The notes beneath the pieces were generated by a model. It saw nothing but the letters and a program-made list of their open reading frames with translations. It was not told the origin of the DNA and ran no database searches. Source: JAYFQE01 sp034927345 (lineage in GTDB: Bacteria; Bacillota; Clostridia; Saccharofermentanales; UBA5734). Taken from it: a stretch of DNA of 64,000 bases. Shown here in pieces: positions 34,927 to 43,578 of the stretch; position 1 is the stretch's first letter; each line of letters opens with the position of its first letter. A program made the translations under genes and the position numbers. Location: contig JAYFQE010000008.1 in NCBI GenBank assembly GCA_034927345.1, positions 1 to 64,000 on the forward strand, written 5' to 3'.

Positions 34927-37578
34927 ATGGATCTGATTAAAATAACCGATTTATCAAATCAGCTGGATATCACTTCGCGAAGTCTGCGTTATTACGAACA
35001 AGTTGGGCTGATCCGAAGCGTACGGCCGAAATTTGAAAAATACCGTTATTATGATACCGAAAATACCGAGCGGCTCAAACAGATTATCGTACTGCGTAAA
35101 ATGCGGATACCGATCAAGGACATTGTCCGTATCTACGAGAGCGAGGATATGCGCGTTGTTGTTCAGGTCTTTGTCGACCGCATGAATGAGATTGATGATG
35201 AAGTGAATGCGCTGTCGGAACTTAAACGGATCGTTAATGACTTTCTGCAGACGATGATCATAAACGGCATATCAAAAATATCGGCTTTGCCTTTGCTTTA
35301 TGATGAGTTTAACAAACAACTGGATCTGCATGAAAAACAAACGGCAATCAACTACAAACGGCTGGCCGAAGTGTCTGAAAAAATAGCCGAACCGGCTAAC
35401 ATCAGGATTATTGAGCTGCCGTCTATGCGCATGCTTTCGTCCATAAACAAAGAAACCGCGGCCTCTGATGTAGAAGGTTTCTGGAATTGGCTGGATAAAG
35501 AAGGGATACCTCCGGGAATGCCGGGTCAGCATATCCTGTTCGAATTTCAAAACGATGCATCACAGGTTGTTTTTATTCAAAAAATAGACGAGAATTTTAA
35601 AAACGACAGCCCCTATGCCGATTACAGATTTGAAGGCGGATTGTTTGCTGTCGGCTGCGCTTATGTCGATGAAGACTTACGCGCTATCCATCGCAGAATC
35701 ATAAAAAGCTTCGATGATAATTCGTATTTTGAGGTGGATTATCATCACAGCGGTCGTCTGCAGCATGAAACGCTGGTGGAATCGGTGATCTCGCCCGACA
35801 GTAAGCGGGAGATCGTCGATCTGCTTGTACCGATAAAAAACCGCGTGCCGGATGCGTCTCTATACAATCCCGGCGAACAAATTGAATCGGTTTCTGTCCG
35901 GGATATCGAAGCCGCCAATCCGGTTTTATGGGAAAAAAATGTCCATCTGAATCAATTGATCCCGATTTTAGAACCGTATTACCGGGTCAACGAAGCGGGG
36001 GAAGCCGAATATATCGCTTATATCGACAAACGGCTTTTATCGACCGGCATAGAAGTAAAGCTGCCGTTTCGGGTGGATCTTGAGTTTCGGATTGATGAAG
36101 CGAGCGCTAGATTCGGTTATGGTACCGATGAGGGGAGCGTTCGCTTTTTTCATGGCAATAACCTGTTTGGCATTAATATGGATAATAATGCCGACAGCCG
36201 TTTGTCAAAAGAAGCGATCAGTTTCAACCAACCGGTTATCGGCGATTTTTATACATATCCGAAACGAGGTAGAATCAACCCCGGCGAATATAATAAACTG
36301 TCCTGGATTGTCGGCGAAAAGCACTTTGCCGTTATCATCAACGGCGAAGTGCGATATTGCGGCGCCGATTTCCCTTATATGAAGGCGGATCTGCGCCGGC
36401 AGCAGCCATACCCTATTATTCTCGGATCCAACGGACAGGGGAAAATATGCATTAAATCGATCCGCGTGTTACAGCTTAAGAGAACGCCGAAAATCAGGAT
36501 CAAAGAAGGGGAGCTTATGATCATTCCAAAACAAAGCAACAATATGATACCCAATATTCACCAGCTTATCACTTTGCATTATGGCGAAAACTACTGGTTC
36601 AACGGCAGTGCCCGGTATGTGATGGAATGTCTTGGGGAGCCCGATTATGATTACTGGTTTTTTGCGGGATTAACCGGTGACAATTTGGCGCAGGTATATG
36701 CCTGCGACCATTTTCGCGGCGATGGCGCAACCGATTATCGGCTAAGTCTTGCCGGCGGCGCCCGCTTTATTGAAGATGTTTTTGCTGCTTGCGGATATGC
36801 GAGTACTTTTGTTTCGATCAATCAATTAACCAGCAACAAAGAAATGTATTTACAAACCCTGATAGCCTATATCGATAAGGGTATACCGGTCATTTTAAAC
36901 CACTGGGGCAACAAACCCAGAAGCCGATGGGGCTGGGGCGTATTTGTCGGCTATGAAGATTACGGGAGAACCTTGCTCTATCTGACCGCCGACCTGACGG
37001 AGCCGGAGCGTATAACTTTTGCGGATGCTTTCCCGGATCAACTGATAGAGGGTCAGGAAACCTGCAATGGTTGGGTTTTCGTTGGTGAAAAGAAAAATAA
37101 CATTCCGCTTGGTCAGATTTACCGTCAAATCATCACGGCCATGCCGGATCTGCTGACTCGAAAAACAGATGCATATCTATTCGGCGCTGAAGCGTTCCGC
37201 GCCTGGGCTCATGAAATAGAGAGCGGCAGATTTAACGGGCTGAAGCCAGAGGAATTCGACAGCTGGCCCATGTATACGATTTATGTATGCAATCTGGCCA
37301 CGAACAGCAGCTGCTGTCATGAGTTTTTTACCAGAGCGCAAAAACTGAATCCCGATTTTACTTTTTTGGAAGATGTTGACAAACTCTATCAACAAATGAG
37401 CTTCCTTTGGAATAATCAAAACGGAGAGGATCTGGAAGCTATTGGCGGCGGCTTTAATATTACTTTGGACGCGTTGCAGGATCAAGCCAAACGGGACAAA
37501 ATCGTCGCCAAAATCCTTGAATTTGCTTCCTGTATGGATCGGGTCGTTCAAATACTGAAAGAGCATTTGCATGGATGA
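34927..37578 (+). CDS. Large MerR-type regulator fused to effector, lectin-like and peptidase-like regions (883 residues)
   Basis: Residues 1-110 are a MerR HTH and dimerisation helix (MDLIKITDLSNQLDITSRSLRYYEQVGLI, RYYDTENTERLKQI). Residues about 130-330 resemble a GyrI-like small-molecule-binding domain of BmrR/Rob type (IIELPSMRMLSSI, FAVGCAYVDEDL). Residues about 370-520 read as a beta-sandwich (LEFRIDEASARFGYG, VIGDFYTYPKRGR). Residues about 540-720 resemble the BtrH/C39 cysteine-peptidase-like fold (YGENYWFNGSARYVMECLG, KGIPVILNHWG), but the expected catalytic Cys is not evident. The last 140 residues are helical. It is a probable cytosolic sensor; no exporter gene is adjacent. MerR proteins are usually 130-300 residues, so the length is exceptional. 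Confidence 0.75.
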   Translation: MDLIKITDLSNQLDITSRSLRYYEQVGLIRSVRPKFEKYRYYDTENTERLKQIIVLRKMRIPIKDIVRIYESEDMRVVVQVFVDRMNEIDDEVNALSELKRIVNDFLQTMIINGISKISALPLLYDEFNKQLDLHEKQTAINYKRLAEVSEKIAEPANIRIIELPSMRMLSSINKETAASDVEGFWNWLDKEGIPPGMPGQHILFEFQNDASQVVFIQKIDENFKNDSPYADYRFEGGLFAVGCAYVDEDLRAIHRRIIKSFDDNSYFEVDYHHSGRLQHETLVESVISPDSKREIVDLLVPIKNRVPDASLYNPGEQIESVSVRDIEAANPVLWEKNVHLNQLIPILEPYYRVNEAGEAEYIAYIDKRLLSTGIEVKLPFRVDLEFRIDEASARFGYGTDEGSVRFFHGNNLFGINMDNNADSRLSKEAISFNQPVIGDFYTYPKRGRINPGEYNKLSWIVGEKHFAVIINGEVRYCGADFPYMKADLRRQQPYPIILGSNGQGKICIKSIRVLQLKRTPKIRIKEGELMIIPKQSNNMIPNIHQLITLHYGENYWFNGSARYVMECLGEPDYDYWFFAGLTGDNLAQVYACDHFRGDGATDYRLSLAGGARFIEDVFAACGYASTFVSINQLTSNKEMYLQTLIAYIDKGIPVILNHWGNKPRSRWGWGVFVGYEDYGRTLLYLTADLTEPERITFADAFPDQLIEGQETCNGWVFVGEKKNNIPLGQIYRQIITAMPDLLTRKTDAYLFGAEAFRAWAHEIESGRFNGLKPEEFDSWPMYTIYVCNLATNSSCCHEFFTRAQKLNPDFTFLEDVDKLYQQMSFLWNNQNGEDLEAIGGGFNITLDALQDQAKRDKIVAKILEFASCMDRVVQILKEHLHG

Positions 37579-37968
37579 GGATGAAAATCATGAATTCATG
37601 ATACGAAATAATAGCCCAGAAAGGCTACGTGAAACTTTTGAGCTTATTTGAGCTTATAGGAAGTAGTACTTAATCCGTCAAAATGAATAAGAAGAATAAT
37701 AAAATAAAAAATATAAATAATATGTATAATAATATGTTGACATATAGTTGCCATAAGTTTACAATACAAATATAGGCAGCAGTTTATTTGTGTAAATTCG
37801 ATAGTTTATTATAATGTGTTCGTCAGTGCTTTTATGATTAATATTGTTATCTGCATTCATGCAAAATACTGACGATCAAAATAATGATGCCAGGATTTGT
37901 TCTTTATTATCAGAACATAATAACCGAATAGAATAATGTCTGATTTGACCGGTAGGAGGAAAATTGCT
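37579..37968 (+). other. AT-rich 390-bp region upstream of dnaK
   Basis: No credible open frame is present. It holds a strong promoter (37737-37765), a weaker -10 box TATAAT at 37810-37815, and a 200-base leader with two inverted repeats: TCGTCAGT/ACTGACGA (37820-37827/37868-37875) and TTATTAT/ATAATAA (37904-37910/37917-37923). I see no CIRCE element (TTAGCACTC-N9-GAGTGCTAA), so HrcA control is unlikely. Confidence 0.6.
37737..37765 (+). promoter_or_regulatory. Promoter of dnaK
   Basis: TTGACA (37737-37742), a 17-base spacer and TACAAT (37760-37765) form a consensus sigma-A promoter about 200 bases before the start of dnaK. Confidence 0.7.
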
Positions 37969-39852
37969 ATGGGTAAATCGGTAGGTATTGATTTAGGTAC
38001 GACTAATTCTGTTGTATCTGTTATGGAAGGCGGAAAACCTGTTGTTATCGTAAACGCCGAAGGTGGCAGAACAACCCCGTCTGTTGTCGCTTTTACAAAC
38101 AAAATGGAAAGGATTGTCGGCCAGGTGGCACGGCGTCAGGCGGCCTTGAATCCTGAAAAGACTTTATACTCTGTTAAACGCTTTATTGGGCGTCGTTTCT
38201 CGGAAGTCAATGACGAAAGAAAACTTGTACCTTATAAGGTCGTTCAGGGGCCCAGCGATACGGTGAGATTTGATATCGACGGCAAGCTTTATGCCCCGGA
38301 AGAAATCGCGTCTGCCATTTTAAAAAGACTGGTTGAAGATGCGTCAAAATATCTCGGGGAGAAAGTAACTGATGCAATCATTACCGTTCCGGCATACTTT
38401 AATGATGCCCAGCGTCAGTCAACCAAAGATGCCGGCAAGATTGCCGGACTCAACGTCCTGCGCATTATCAATGAACCTACAGCGGCTGCCCTGGCTTATG
38501 GTCTGGATAAAAAGAAAAACGAAACAATCCTGGTATTTGACTTGGGTGGCGGAACATTTGATGTTTCTATTCTGGATGTCGGCGATGGCGTCTTTGAGGT
38601 TAAATCGACCAACGGGGATACTCATCTCGGGGGCGACAACTATGACAAAGCAATTGTTGATTGGCTAGCTGAGGAATTTAAAAAGGATTATGGCATAGAT
38701 TTGCGTCAGGATCGGCAAGCGCTGCAACGCTTGACCGAAGCTGCTGAAAAGGCCAAGATCGATCTGTCAAGCGTGATGGAAACGCAAATCAACTTGCCGT
38801 TTGTCACCGCTGATGCTAATGGGCCGAAACATCTGGATATCAAGCTGACCCGGGCGAAGTTTGACGATTTGACTCATAATCTGGTAGAGCGATGCCGTCA
38901 GCCGGTTCTCTCCGCTCTTACTGACGCCAAACTGACGGCCGGCGATATCGATGAGATCATTTTGGTTGGCGGCTCAACCCGCACGCCGTCAGTCCAAACA
39001 TTAGTCAGAGAACTAATGGGGGGACGCGATCCAAACCAGAGTGTCAACCCTGATGAAGTAGTTGCCATTGGCGCGGCAATTCAGGCCGGCGTTTTAGCGG
39101 GTGAAGTCAAAGATGTCCTGTTGCTGGACGTGACGCCGCTGTCCATGGGTGTTGAAACTCTGGGGGGTATTGTGGCCAAGATCATTGAACGCAATACAAC
39201 AATTCCTGTACGCCGAAGCGAAGTCTTTTCCACAGCCGCCGACAATCAACCGGCTGTGGATATCAATGTCCTGCAAGGGGAACGGGAATTAGCCAAGGAC
39301 AACCGTTCTTTGGGTCAGTTTAAACTAGACGGTATTCCGCCGGCTCCGCGGGGCACCGCTAAAATCGAGGTCACTTTTGATATCGATGCCAATGGGATTT
39401 TAAAGGTCAGCGCCAAGGATCAATTAACCAACAGAGAGCAGACTGTTACCATTTCCGGTTCCACAAGTCTGGATAAATCGGAAATCAACCGGATGATCAA
39501 TGATGCCGAGACCCACGCAGCTGAAGATAAAACACATCGTCAGGATGTTGAGGTCCGCAATACGGCAGATGCTGCTGTTTATCAGGTTCAACGCCAAATG
39601 AACGAATCAGGAAACAGACTTCCGGTTCACGAGAAGAGCCGCATCGAACAGCTTCTGTCCGAGCTCAGACAAGTTTTGAAAGACAATGCTCCGATTGATC
39701 GAATTCGTTCACTGACGAGTGATCTGACGCAAGCTGCTCATGCATTGACGACCGATACCGCAAGCAACGTTCAGACCGGCGAAGGCGGACAGGCTGCACC
39801 AGATACTGGAAACCCGGATGATGTCATTGACGCTGAATACACCGAGAAATAG
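37969..39852 (+). CDS. dnaK: Chaperone Hsp70 (DnaK)
   Basis: A 627-residue ATP-dependent chaperone. The nucleotide-binding domain starts SVGIDLGTTNSVVSVMEGG and includes NEPTAAALAYGLDKK, FDLGGGTFDVSIL and LVGGSTRTPSVQ. The interdomain linker and substrate domain follow (VLLLDVTPLSMGVETLGG), and the C-terminus ends in the usual acidic tail (DDVIDAEYTEK). The start MGKSVGID follows GTAGGAGGAAAATTGCT; a frame open from 37936 is longer but begins before this site. It is followed by dnaJ, but hrcA and grpE are absent, so it may be a second dnaK copy separate from the main heat-shock operon. Confidence 0.97.
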   Translation: MGKSVGIDLGTTNSVVSVMEGGKPVVIVNAEGGRTTPSVVAFTNKMERIVGQVARRQAALNPEKTLYSVKRFIGRRFSEVNDERKLVPYKVVQGPSDTVRFDIDGKLYAPEEIASAILKRLVEDASKYLGEKVTDAIITVPAYFNDAQRQSTKDAGKIAGLNVLRIINEPTAAALAYGLDKKKNETILVFDLGGGTFDVSILDVGDGVFEVKSTNGDTHLGGDNYDKAIVDWLAEEFKKDYGIDLRQDRQALQRLTEAAEKAKIDLSSVMETQINLPFVTADANGPKHLDIKLTRAKFDDLTHNLVERCRQPVLSALTDAKLTAGDIDEIILVGGSTRTPSVQTLVRELMGGRDPNQSVNPDEVVAIGAAIQAGVLAGEVKDVLLLDVTPLSMGVETLGGIVAKIIERNTTIPVRRSEVFSTAADNQPAVDINVLQGERELAKDNRSLGQFKLDGIPPAPRGTAKIEVTFDIDANGILKVSAKDQLTNREQTVTISGSTSLDKSEINRMINDAETHAAEDKTHRQDVEVRNTADAAVYQVQRQMNESGNRLPVHEKSRIEQLLSELRQVLKDNAPIDRIRSLTSDLTQAAHALTTDTASNVQTGEGGQAAPDTGNPDDVIDAEYTEK

Positions 39853-39924
39853 AACCGGAGATAATGGATTACCAGATTTTGCCGTACATCCAATATCTCT
39901 GGCTTAAAATGAGGGCGATAAGAA

Positions 39925-40926
39925 GTGAGCGCGACCTATAAAGACTACTATGAAATCCTGGGAGTGGATCGTAAAGCCACTGAGACGGAAATCAAGTCGG
40001 CCTATCGGAAAGCTGCGCGCAAGTACCATCCTGACTTGCATGCCAAAAGAGACAAGGCCGCTTATGAAGAAAAATTTAAAGAGATCAATGAAGCCTATGC
40101 CGTATTAGGTGATGTGGAAAAGCGAGCTCAATATGACCGCTTAGGAGAAAATCTGCACAATGGACAAGAATGGCAGCCTTCGCCGGACATGGGCAATTAT
40201 GAAAACCAAACCTGGAGAGAAGCGGACGCCGATGGCTTTAGTGATTTTTTTGAAACCCTGTTCGGGCGAGCACGATCAGGCGCCCCCTTTAGTGGATTTA
40301 AGCCGACCAGGAATCAGCGGGGACAAAACCTGGAAAGCGAACTTGAGCTGACTCTGGAAGAAGCTTATCACGGTGGCCGGAAAACGCTTCAATTATCCTT
40401 CCATACCCTATGTCCGGCCTGCGGCGGTTCCGGTTTGGTTAATCAGGTTACTTGCCAAATCTGTGGCGGCGCAGGTCGTAAAACAATCATCAAAACGTTG
40501 GATGTGAAGATTCCGCCTTATGTCAGAGATGGCAGCAAAATCCGCTTAAAGGGTCAGGGGAGTGAAGAAGCAGATCAAATTGCGGCCGGCGACTTGTTGT
40601 TAACCGTTAAGATCCTGCCACATGCCTGCCTGACGCTTAATGGAACCAGTCTGGAAACAACCGCCAAAGTCAGACCAGAACAAGCCGTACTGGGATGCCA
40701 GATTCTCGTACCATCAATCGATGGTGAAGTATTGATCAAGATTCCTTCGATGACGCACAATAATCAGAAATTACGCTTGCGGTCAAAAGGATGGCAGGAT
40801 AAAAACGGCAATCGCGGCGACGAATATGTGAAAGTGGTTATCGACATTCCGCGGACAATGAGTCTTGAGGAAAAAGAAATCTACCAACACTTAGCCGAGC
40901 TGAGAAATGAGGTACATAAACGATGA
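39925..40926 (+). CDS. dnaJ: DnaJ-type chaperone with reduced zinc finger
   Basis: The 333-residue Hsp40 starts with a J domain (YKDYYEILGVDRKATETEIKSAYRK), whose HPD motif (H35-P36-D37) stimulates DnaK. A Gly/Phe-containing linker follows. The zinc region contains only two CxxCxGxG units (CPACGGSG and CQICGGAG) instead of the four of classic DnaJ, so it could bind one zinc at most. Two C-terminal beta-domains follow (DVKIPPYVRDGSKIRLKGQG, ending in DEYVKVVIDIPR). It starts with GTG and has GAGGGCGATAAGAA upstream. It lies 72 bases after dnaK and is probably co-transcribed. Confidence 0.9.
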   Translation: MSATYKDYYEILGVDRKATETEIKSAYRKAARKYHPDLHAKRDKAAYEEKFKEINEAYAVLGDVEKRAQYDRLGENLHNGQEWQPSPDMGNYENQTWREADADGFSDFFETLFGRARSGAPFSGFKPTRNQRGQNLESELELTLEEAYHGGRKTLQLSFHTLCPACGGSGLVNQVTCQICGGAGRKTIIKTLDVKIPPYVRDGSKIRLKGQGSEEADQIAAGDLLLTVKILPHACLTLNGTSLETTAKVRPEQAVLGCQILVPSIDGEVLIKIPSMTHNNQKLRLRSKGWQDKNGNRGDEYVKVVIDIPRTMSLEEKEIYQHLAELRNEVHKR

Positions 40927-40984
40927 AGGTCGTAAGGCAGGATGGAGGTCTATGAAACCTTCTGCATAAATCGGAGGTAAGCCT

Positions 40985-41314
40985 ATGAATATTTCAACCA
41001 AGGATATAGTATCCAATTCCGAAATGATCAAAAACTATAAGGGCTGCCGGGATCGGGCAGAAATTTGCGGAAAGCTGTTCATTCTAAAGAACAACCAACC
41101 GGATGCCGTGTTGTTTTCAATTGCCGAATATGAAAAATTATCTGTGTTTATTGAGTACATGGAAACCATTGAAGAGAAAGATTTTGCCAAGGCCATGGAA
41201 TCCTTACCCATTATGGGAAAGAAGAAAACTTATACCATCGATTATTTTAAAAACGATGCTCAGTTGGTCATATCGATTGATGAGATTGTCGAGGATAAAC
41301 CGGTGGCGAAGTGA
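40985..41314 (+). CDS. Orphan Phd/YefM-antitoxin-like protein, copy 1
   Basis: A 109-residue protein. It begins MNISTKDIVSNSEMIKNYKGCR and continues GKLFILKNNQPDAVLFSIAEYEKLSVFIEYME, the DNA-binding and dimerisation fold of Phd/YefM antitoxins (the xxNxxPxAVLxSxxEYE motif). No toxin gene (Doc, RelE or YoeB-like) follows; instead the next gene encodes a cell-wall protein. A paralog at 43297 shares the same N-terminus and core but differs towards the end. It may act as a free-standing repressor. The start follows CGGAGGTAAGCCT. Confidence 0.72.
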   Translation: MNISTKDIVSNSEMIKNYKGCRDRAEICGKLFILKNNQPDAVLFSIAEYEKLSVFIEYMETIEEKDFAKAMESLPIMGKKKTYTIDYFKNDAQLVISIDEIVEDKPVAK

Positions 41315-41333
41315 TTGAGAGGCATACAGGATT

Positions 41334-42329
41334 ATGAAAACAAGGAACAAGACACGATTTATTTCCATGTCGCTAACTTTGATTCTGATTGTTTTTTTAA
41401 CAGTACCTGCAACAGTGATGGCTGCCGAGTCGACCGTTAATCTTGGCACAACCGCCAGTTTTGCGGTACTGGCCGGTACAACAATCACGAATACCGGACC
41501 GACCACCATTGGCGGCAGTGTCGGCGGCAATATCGGCGTATCTCCAGGTTCGGCGATCACCGGTTTTCCTCCCGGGACAGTTACCGACGGGACAATTCAC
41601 AGCGCAGATGCAACTGCTCTCCAGGCGCAAGTCGATCTGGCTGCTGCTTATAATGATGCAGCCGGCCGGGCGGTCACGGCGAATCTGACTGGCCAGGATC
41701 TGGGCGGACTGACACTGACTGCCGGCGTGTATAAATTCAGTTCATCAGCTCAGTTAACAGGGACTTTGATTCTTGATGCCCAGGGAGATCCCGAAGCTGT
41801 CTTTATCTTCCAGATTAGCAGCACACTGACCACAGCTTCAAACAGTGTTGTCAGCCTCACGAATGGCGCCCGTTTCTGCCGGGTTTTCTGGCAAGTCGGC
41901 AGTTCGGCAACTTTGGGAACTAATACCCAATTCGTTGGGCACATTTTCGCCTTGACATCTATCGCGGCGCAAACTGGCGTTACAGTACAAGGGCAATTGC
42001 TGGCAAGAAACGGCGCGGTTACCCTTGACAACAATACGATTACCAATGGTGTTTGCGAGGCTGCACCGACGCCAACATCGACAACCGCGGCAACAACATC
42101 GACCCCAACAACGGCGCCGACCGCGGTAACGACCGCGGTAACGACTGTGGTAACGACTGTGGTAACGGCCACAGCAATGACCACAGCAGCAGCAGCAACA
42201 ACAACGGTGGTATCTGGTGCAGACATACCGAAAACAGGTGAAACCAATAATTCGTGGCTAATCGGTTTGCTTCTGCTTGGCCTGGCCGGCAGTCTGTTTA
42301 TTCTTCGTTGGCGCAGAAAAGTACATTAA
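41334..42329 (+). CDS. Ice-binding-like (DUF3494) cell-wall protein with LPXTG-like sorting signal
   Basis: A 331-residue secreted protein. The N-terminus (RFISMSLTLILIVFLTVPATVMA) is a signal peptide. Residues about 35-240 are the DUF3494 beta-helix of ice-binding proteins (VNLGTTASFAVLAGTTITNTG, GTVTDGTIHSADATALQAQ, GVYKFSSSAQLTGTLILDAQ). A Thr-rich linker follows, with many TT and TA pairs. The C-terminus IPKTGE plus a membrane helix (WLIGLLLLGLAGSLFIL) and RRKVH tail is an LPXTG-type sortase signal with Ile replacing Leu. DUF3494 proteins bind ice or polysaccharides, or act as adhesins; in a mesophile, adhesion is more likely. Confidence 0.85.
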   Translation: MKTRNKTRFISMSLTLILIVFLTVPATVMAAESTVNLGTTASFAVLAGTTITNTGPTTIGGSVGGNIGVSPGSAITGFPPGTVTDGTIHSADATALQAQVDLAAAYNDAAGRAVTANLTGQDLGGLTLTAGVYKFSSSAQLTGTLILDAQGDPEAVFIFQISSTLTTASNSVVSLTNGARFCRVFWQVGSSATLGTNTQFVGHIFALTSIAAQTGVTVQGQLLARNGAVTLDNNTITNGVCEAAPTPTSTTAATTSTPTTAPTAVTTAVTTVVTTVVTATAMTTAAAATTTVVSGADIPKTGETNNSWLIGLLLLGLAGSLFILRWRRKVH

Positions 42330-42428
42330 GCTGTAACGTGATTTCGATCATGAAATGCTGGTTATCAATAACCCGCTATTTCCATTAGAAATGTTAATGG
42401 AAATATCAAGTATGAGAGGATGGTCTTT

Positions 42429-42575
42429 ATGCTATGGACGATTGCAATCGTGCTTATTGTATTGTGGATACTCGGTATGATTACATCGGTTACGTTAGGT
42501 GGATTTATCCATGTTCTGCTCGTTATAGCTGTTATTGTCGTGATTATTAGATTGATTCGAGGCAGGAGAGTTTGA
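42429..42575 (+). CDS. lmo0937 family small membrane protein
   Basis: A 48-residue protein, MLWTIAIVLIVLWILGMI followed by GGFIHVLLVIAVIVVIIRLI and a basic end RGRRV. It has two hydrophobic helices separated by SVTLGG, a well-known pattern in lmo0937-type proteins of Firmicutes. The start lies after GAGAGGATGGTCTTT. It lies between the wall protein and a YggT-like gene in the stress cassette. Function unknown. Confidence 0.8.
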   Translation: MLWTIAIVLIVLWILGMITSVTLGGFIHVLLVIAVIVVIIRLIRGRRV

Positions 42576-42641
42576 CAAGCAGATGAATATTTAACCTGAT
42601 CACCTGGCAGCGGGTGATACGAAAAGAAAGAGGTATATAAA

Positions 42642-43097
42642 ATGGAACCTATGACAAGACAATCGGAAACACTGAGCACTAAACCGAAAAGTCATACAGC
42701 TAAGCGTATCGTTGGTGTAATTTTCGGCGTAATCGAAATTATCCTGGGCTTTCGCTTGATTTTTAAATTACTTGGAGCGAACCCGAATAATGGTTTTATT
42801 AAAATTATATATGGTATAACACAATTTTTTGTGGGCATTTTTGAGAGCATTTTCCCCAAAGTTTCCGTTGCGGGTACCCAGGCTGTTTTTGAACCGGCAA
42901 CCTTGATTGCGATCATCCTCATCGCTTTACTGGCCTTGATTGTCATGAAGCTGATGACATCACGCAAGAGCAGCAGTATGGTAAAAAATGAATTTACGAC
43001 AGGATCCGCCAGATCAACTGGTCCGAATAGACCAACTGATCCAACTGAAAAAAAAGATTCGATTGGGCCAAATGGACCAGCTGACTCACAGAAATAA
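42642..43097 (+). CDS. YggT-like membrane protein
   Basis: A 151-residue protein with a basic N-terminus, then two or three hydrophobic segments: IVGVIFGVIEIILGFRLIFKLLG, FIKIIYGITQFFVGIFESIF and ATLIAIILIALLALIVMKLM. The RxxxxLLGANP and FxxP pattern resembles YggT family proteins. The C-terminal 45 residues are polar and rich in Pro, Ser, Thr, Asn and Gly, and are probably cytosolic or extended. The start follows AGAAAGAGGTATATAAA. Function unknown. Confidence 0.72.
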   Translation: MEPMTRQSETLSTKPKSHTAKRIVGVIFGVIEIILGFRLIFKLLGANPNNGFIKIIYGITQFFVGIFESIFPKVSVAGTQAVFEPATLIAIILIALLALIVMKLMTSRKSSSMVKNEFTTGSARSTGPNRPTDPTEKKDSIGPNGPADSQK

Positions 43098-43146
43098 ATT
43101 GTTAATATGTCAATGATCGATCGGCCGTCGGATCCTTGAATGAAGT

Positions 43147-43178
43147 AAGCCAGGTTGGCTCAACAGCCAACCTGGCTT
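43147..43178. repeat. Perfect 14-bp inverted repeat after the YggT-like gene
   Basis: AAGCCAGGTTGGCT (43147-43160) and AGCCAACCTGGCTT (43165-43178) are exact complements around a CAAC loop, giving a very stable hairpin. No T-run follows on either strand. It lies between two genes and could separate expression of the envelope genes from those downstream. Confidence 0.7.
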
Positions 43179-43296
43179 GTGACAAAAGATTAATAATTAT
43201 TGTATTGAAAATTAGAATAATGATTCTAATAATAGGTTGACATAATGCCGGCGATGATATAGGGTAAGGAAAGGAATCATAATTGGAGGGCATAGC

Positions 43297-43578
43297 ATGA
43301 ATATATCAACAAAGTCAATCGTTTCCAACTCTGACATGATCAAGAATTATAAATCATGCCGAATGATGGCCGATCAATATGGAAAGATTTTCATTTTAAA
43401 AAACAATCAACCGGATGCCGTGCTATTTTCGATCAAGGAATACGAGCGGATTTCCTTGTTTATTGAGTATATGGAAAGCCTTGAAGAAAAAGAAGTCGCT
43501 AAAGTTCTGGAGTTGTTGCCTGTTGAGGGTAAAAGAAGAACATATTCAATCGAGCATTTAAAGCAAGATATTCATTAA
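43297..43578 (+). CDS. Orphan Phd/YefM-antitoxin-like protein, copy 2
   Basis: A 93-residue paralog of the protein at 40985. Both begin MNIST, share SNSxMIKNYKxCR and KNNQPDAVLFSIxEYExxxxFIEYME, and end in diverged tails (here KRRTYSIEHLKQDIH). The Phd-type N-terminal DNA-binding fold is visible; a toxin gene is absent on both sides. It lies before a Crp-type regulator. The start follows GGAGGGCATAGC. The two copies bracket an ice-binding-like protein, an lmo0937-like protein and a YggT-like protein. Confidence 0.72.
   Translation: MNISTKSIVSNSDMIKNYKSCRMMADQYGKIFILKNNQPDAVLFSIKEYERISLFIEYMESLEEKEVAKVLELLPVEGKRRTYSIEHLKQDIH

Noticed and set aside
40985..41330. Toxin-antitoxin operon
   Set aside because: Only the antitoxin-like gene is seen; no toxin-type gene overlaps or follows either copy.
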